Under the pieces are notes generated by a model. The model did not search any database, had not been told where the DNA came from, and was given only the letters and a program-made list of their open reading frames with translations. A stretch of 7,833 nucleotides of DNA from Nitrospiraceae bacterium. Its GTDB lineage: Bacteria > Nitrospirota > UBA9217. Both the position numbers and the translations under genes were made by a program. The stretch spans positions 1 through 7,833 of the forward strand of contig DMKB01000294.1 in the NCBI GenBank assembly GCA_003454665.1, written 5' to 3'. Positions within the stretch are counted from its first letter, which is position 1. Every line of letters starts with the position of its first letter. This document shows, one piece after another, positions 5,043 through 7,833 of the stretch.

Positions 5043-7207
5043 AGATCTCTCACACTCCCGTCCATGTTCTTTCGCACCAGCACCTCCCGCGGCTTAGCGC
5101 CGTCGGCCGGGGCAATCACGCCGTCCTCTTCCATCATCTCGATCATCCGTGCCGCGCGGTTATAACCGACCCGGAGCCGCCGCTGGATGAAGGACGTAGA
5201 GGCCTGGCCGTTCATGGTTACGAGCTCCACCGCCCGCTCATACAAGGCGTCCCGTTCACTCTCTTCACCGGAAGCCACCTCCGCCTCCGCCACCTCTTTC
5301 ACCCGCTGCTGCAAGAGCGCATAGTTCGGGTTGCCTTGCTTCTTCACGAACTCCACCACACGCTTGATCTCGCCCTCGGACACGAAACACCCGTGCACCC
5401 GGACGGGGTGGGACGTTCCGGGCGGGAGGAAGAGCATATCACCCATGCCGAGGAGGTTTTCGGCGCCGTTCGTGTCGAGGATGGTCCGCGAATCAGTCTT
5501 GGACGACACCTGGAATGATATTCTCGCCGGCAGGTTCGCCTTGATCAAGCCCGTAATGACGTCAACGCTCGGCCGCTGGGTGGCCACGATCAGATGGATG
5601 CCCGCGGCCCTCGCCATCTGCGCGATGCGCATGATCGAGTCCTCGATCTCGCGCTGGACCGTAAGCATCAGGTCGGCAAGTTCGTCAATAATGACCACGA
5701 TGTACGGCAAACGCTCCGGCTCGGTCACGAGTTTATTGTATGACTCAATATGCTTTGACCCCTTTCCCGCCAGTAGCCGGTACCGTCGCTCCATCTCAGC
5801 CACGAGTGCGCGGAGCGTTTCCGCCGAGCGCTTCGGCTGGGTAACTACGGGAGAAAGGAGGTGGAGTATGCCGTCGTAGACGGAGAGTTCGAGCATCTTC
5901 GGGTCGATGAGCACAAGCTTTACCTCATGCGGCTTGGCATTGAACAGTATCGAAAGAATGATGGTATTAATCGCCACACTCTTTCCCGAGCCCGTTGCAC
6001 CGGCCACGAGGAGGTGCGGCATCTTGTCTATGCTGTGCACGACGGACCCGCCGAAAATATCCTTGCCCAGCGGTACCCTGAGTTTCGATCGGTTCGATTG
6101 AAATTCCGGCGCATCGAGCATCTGGCGGAAATAGACGGTCTCCCGTGTGTTGTTCGGAACCTCGATACCCACCGTACCCTTCCCCGGCAGGGGCGCCACG
6201 ATACGCACACTCGAAGCCTTCATGGCCAGGGCCAGGTCATCGGCGAGGGAAACGATTTTGCTCACCTTCACGCCGGGGGCAAGCTCGAATTCGAACATGG
6301 TCACTATCGGACCGGGGTACACCTGGGTCACCCGTCCCTGGATATCAAAATCCAGGAGCTTGCGGGCGAGCAGCTCGGACTGGGCAAGCATGTCCTCATT
6401 CGACACTTTTTTCACTGTCGGGGGAAGGGGGCCGAGCAGATCGGGGGACGGAAGCCGGTAAGCCCCTGCATTGCCCGTAAAGGCGAAGCTGGCCTGTGAA
6501 GGTGCAGGCACGGCCGGTTTGGCGTCACGTGCCGCCTTTTTTTGCGCCTCGATGATTTTCGGCTGCTGCCGCGGCACGGCCGGGCGTTGCCGCCCCTCTT
6601 TTGCCTTTTTCGCACGGGCGCGGTACAGGTTGATCAGGATATCGATCTGCACCCTGAGCCGGGCATACCACCGCCGAAGGGCCGCCAGAAGAAGAGACGG
6701 CGAAAGCGGGGTGAGAAGCATCAGGGCAATAGCGATAGCGGTGCCTGTAATAATGTATGACCCGGTTATTGAAAATCCCTTGAGGAGCAGGCGCGAAACC
6801 GCATAGCCGAGCACCCCACCCGACGGCAGGTGCTCTCCGAAGAGCGACACGGCGACGCCCTGAAGCCCGAACCACGCGGGCGCTGAAACGAGAAGAATGA
6901 ATGCACCGAGAACCTTGAGATAGGGGTGTGTCGCCTTTTTCCCCAGGAACAGGAATGCGGCATAGGCGAAAAAAAAGAGAGGGAAGAGATAGGCGGGCAT
7001 ACCGAAGATCCGGAACAGCGCGTCGGCAAGATAGGCGCCGATGATACCGATGGCGTTCCGGATATCACCGCCCGCGCCGGAGGTGCTGAAGCTCGGGTCA
7101 TCTCCGCTGAAGGACGCGAGGCTGAGCAAAACCAGGAGACCGACGGCAGACAGGAGCAGGCCGACGATCTCATGGCCGTGTTTATGTTTGGCTGAAGAAA
7201 CAGGCAT
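5039..7207 (-). CDS. ftsK: DNA translocase FtsK/SpoIIIE family
   Basis: Inner-membrane-anchored hexameric ATPase that pumps DNA at the division septum to clear and resolve chromosome dimers. At 722 residues it is complete and of the compact type. The N-terminal membrane domain has segments at about 14-33, 52-68, 71-89, 98-118 and 147-168, followed by a short basic, Pro/Ala-rich linker (about 185-250) instead of E. coli's very long one. The motor has a Walker A GATGSGKS (403-410), a Walker B VVIIDELADLM (D508, E509), MARAAGIHLIVATQRPSVDVITG and ISFQVSSKTDSRTILD. The C-terminal gamma winged helix (656-711, STSFIQRRLRVGYNRAARMIEMMEEDGVI) is the part that reads polar DNA motifs. The ATG at 7207 is the earliest possible start, with an in-frame TAA at 7213-7211. 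No strong ribosome site or promoter is visible upstream. The stop overlaps the lolA ATG, indicating co-translation. Confidence 0.98.
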   Translation of the reverse strand: MPVSSAKHKHGHEIVGLLLSAVGLLVLLSLASFSGDDPSFSTSGAGGDIRNAIGIIGAYLADALFRIFGMPAYLFPLFFFAYAAFLFLGKKATHPYLKVLGAFILLVSAPAWFGLQGVAVSLFGEHLPSGGVLGYAVSRLLLKGFSITGSYIITGTAIAIALMLLTPLSPSLLLAALRRWYARLRVQIDILINLYRARAKKAKEGRQRPAVPRQQPKIIEAQKKAARDAKPAVPAPSQASFAFTGNAGAYRLPSPDLLGPLPPTVKKVSNEDMLAQSELLARKLLDFDIQGRVTQVYPGPIVTMFEFELAPGVKVSKIVSLADDLALAMKASSVRIVAPLPGKGTVGIEVPNNTRETVYFRQMLDAPEFQSNRSKLRVPLGKDIFGGSVVHSIDKMPHLLVAGATGSGKSVAINTIILSILFNAKPHEVKLVLIDPKMLELSVYDGILHLLSPVVTQPKRSAETLRALVAEMERRYRLLAGKGSKHIESYNKLVTEPERLPYIVVIIDELADLMLTVQREIEDSIMRIAQMARAAGIHLIVATQRPSVDVITGLIKANLPARISFQVSSKTDSRTILDTNGAENLLGMGDMLFLPPGTSHPVRVHGCFVSEGEIKRVVEFVKKQGNPNYALLQQRVKEVAEAEVASGEESERDALYERAVELVTMNGQASTSFIQRRLRVGYNRAARMIEMMEEDGVIAPADGAKPREVLVRKNMDGSVRDL

Positions 7208-7299
7208 AGATTATCCATCCGGACAAACCGGAGGCACGTGAAACAACCAACTTCCAAACGAGAATTTTTTGATGTTTTTGCGAGCAGCTCCCTCGCTTG

Positions 7300-7327
7300 T
7301 CATTGCGAGCCGAAGGCGAAGCAATCT
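7300..7327. repeat. Dispersed palindromic repeat of the ATTGCGAG...GAAGCAATCT type
   Basis: ATTGC (7302-7306) and GCAAT (7321-7325) flank GCC-GAA-GGC (7309-7317), making an imperfect hairpin. It resembles a short intergenic repeat (CATTGCGAG...GAAGCAATCTC) that I recall from many bacterial genomes; that is memory of the motif and not a search result. Such units often mark MITE-like or REP-like elements. The flanks are too short here to define ends or target duplications. Confidence 0.55.
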
Positions 7328-7401
7328 CGTCTTGTATCGCTCGGGATAAACTCCGCAATCGCGCAGTTAAATAAAGCAATCCGTTAGCAATTGCCGCGTC
7401 A

Positions 7402-7417
7402 TCCCGCCATGGCGGGA
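7402..7417. repeat. Perfect 16-bp palindrome
   Basis: TCCCGCCATGGCGGGA is self-complementary. It lies 18 bp beyond the uppP stop without a T-tract. It shares its core with the palindrome at 4118-4139 and may stabilise the 3' end of the uppP mRNA or belong to the same repeat family. Confidence 0.5.
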
Positions 7418-7435
7418 CTCATATGCTTCCCGGCA

Positions 7436-7833
7436 TTATCGGTTGACCGCCCATACGAGCAAAACCGCCCCTGCCAGAGCCAGGCGGTACCAGACGAACA
7501 GGTTCAGGGAGTGCCGTTCAAGGTACCGCAGCAGAAAGCGGATTGCGAAATACCCGACCACTGCCGCACTGAGCGTCCCGAGAACGAAGGCATTCAGCGA
7601 CTCCCCGTGAAGCGATAGATTGTTCAGTTTCAGCACAGCAGCCCCGGCAATCACCGGTGTAGCAAGGAGAAACGAAAACCGCGCTGAATCCTCACGCCGG
7701 TATCCTGCTGCGCGTGCCGCGGAAATCGTGATGCCGGAACGGGACACGCCCGGTATCAAGGCGATTGCCTGGGCCACCCCGACAAACAAGGCGTGCCCGA
7801 GTTTCATCGAAGCAAGGCGGCGCTCCCGGGAAG
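7436..7833 (-). CDS. uppP: Undecaprenyl-diphosphatase UppP (BacA), C-terminal part (runs off right edge)
   Basis: Integral membrane phosphatase that dephosphorylates undecaprenyl pyrophosphate to renew the lipid carrier for peptidoglycan and other wall polymers; some homologues give bacitracin resistance. The frame is open through the right edge, with 131 residues visible, about half of the usual 265-270. The second catalytic signature is intact: GVAQAIALIPGVSRSGITIS, including the conserved PGxSRSG with its arginine and serine. It is followed by RREDSARFSFLLATPVIAGA and several hydrophobic segments, and ends YRLALAGAVLLVWAVNR. The first signature (EExxE region) and true start lie outside the window. 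The ATG at 7807 is an internal methionine and not the start, since the frame and family similarity continue upstream of it. The TAA stop is at 7438-7436. Confidence 0.95.
   Translation of the reverse strand, partial: SRERRLASMKLGHALFVGVAQAIALIPGVSRSGITISAARAAGYRREDSARFSFLLATPVIAGAAVLKLNNLSLHGESLNAFVLGTLSAAVVGYFAIRFLLRYLERHSLNLFVWYRLALAGAVLLVWAVNR

Larger units (their letters stand above)
7208..7435 (-). other. uppP-ftsK intergenic region with small repeats
   Basis: This 228-bp gap holds a palindrome at 7402-7417, the words GCAATTGC (7387-7394) and GCAAT (7376-7380), a dispersed-repeat-like unit at 7300-7327, and a 5-bp inverted pair TCCGG/CCGGA (7218-7232) just ahead of ftsK. I see no clear sigma70 promoter for ftsK and no canonical terminator for uppP. 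A minus-strand frame across it (7379-7182) is a translation of the repeat and not a gene. Confidence 0.5.

Noticed and set aside
4293..5165. A 290-codon plus-strand reading frame opposite lolA and the end of ftsK
   Set aside because: It is antisense to two well-recognised genes, its translation is rich in Arg/His/Pro without family features, and long antisense frames are common in GC-rich coding DNA.
7218..7232. TCCGG/CCGGA inverted pair just before ftsK as an operator
   Set aside because: A 5-bp arm match is too short to separate from chance, and no promoter is visible next to it.
7182..7379. A 65-codon minus-strand frame between uppP and ftsK
   Set aside because: Its peptide (with DEIASPSARND) is the translation of the intergenic repeat, and its end overlaps the ftsK start in another frame.

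Overview
The window is ordinary, compact chromosomal DNA from a Gram-negative, diderm bacterium. Every gene I can support is on the minus strand, so transcription runs from high to low coordinates. The outer-membrane lipoprotein carrier LolA, the Geobacter/Nitrospirae-like CheA architecture and a DUF4388 signalling protein suggest Nitrospirota or a deltaproteobacterial-type (Desulfobacterota) lineage. That placement is inference from family resemblance only. There are no rRNA or tRNA genes, CRISPR arrays, transposases or phage genes that I can see.

Layout in transcription order: (1) 7833-7436, the C-terminal half of undecaprenyl-diphosphatase UppP, cut by the right edge. (2) 7435-7208, an intergenic gap with small palindromes and a dispersed 'ATTGCGAG...GAAGCAAT' repeat. 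(3) 7207-5039, a complete FtsK/SpoIIIE DNA translocase. (4) 5042-4320, LolA, overlapping ftsK by an ATGA; ftsK-lolA adjacency is also found in E. coli. (5) 4319-3965, a gene-free stretch with several short hairpins, then an AT-rich leader. (6) 3964-3467, YajQ. (7) A recognisable sigma70-type promoter at 3402-3375. (8) 3345-2206, a DUF4388 + GAF-like protein. (9) 2209-1838, a CheY-like receiver, again with an ATGA overlap. (10) 1693-1, CheA, cut by the left edge before its CheW-like domain is complete.

The right half is cell-envelope and chromosome housekeeping: lipid carrier recycling, chromosome segregation at division and lipoprotein transport. The left half is a signalling operon in which CheA would autophosphorylate and pass phosphate to the single-domain receiver, with the DUF4388/GAF protein as a probable input or scaffold partner.

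I did not find a convincing undescribed system. The points most worth a second look are two tandem 24-residue motifs in the DUF4388 protein that resemble the c-di-GMP-binding MshEN pattern, a 21-codon reading frame with a strong ribosome site ending on the cheA ribosome site, and the hairpin cluster between lolA and yajQ.
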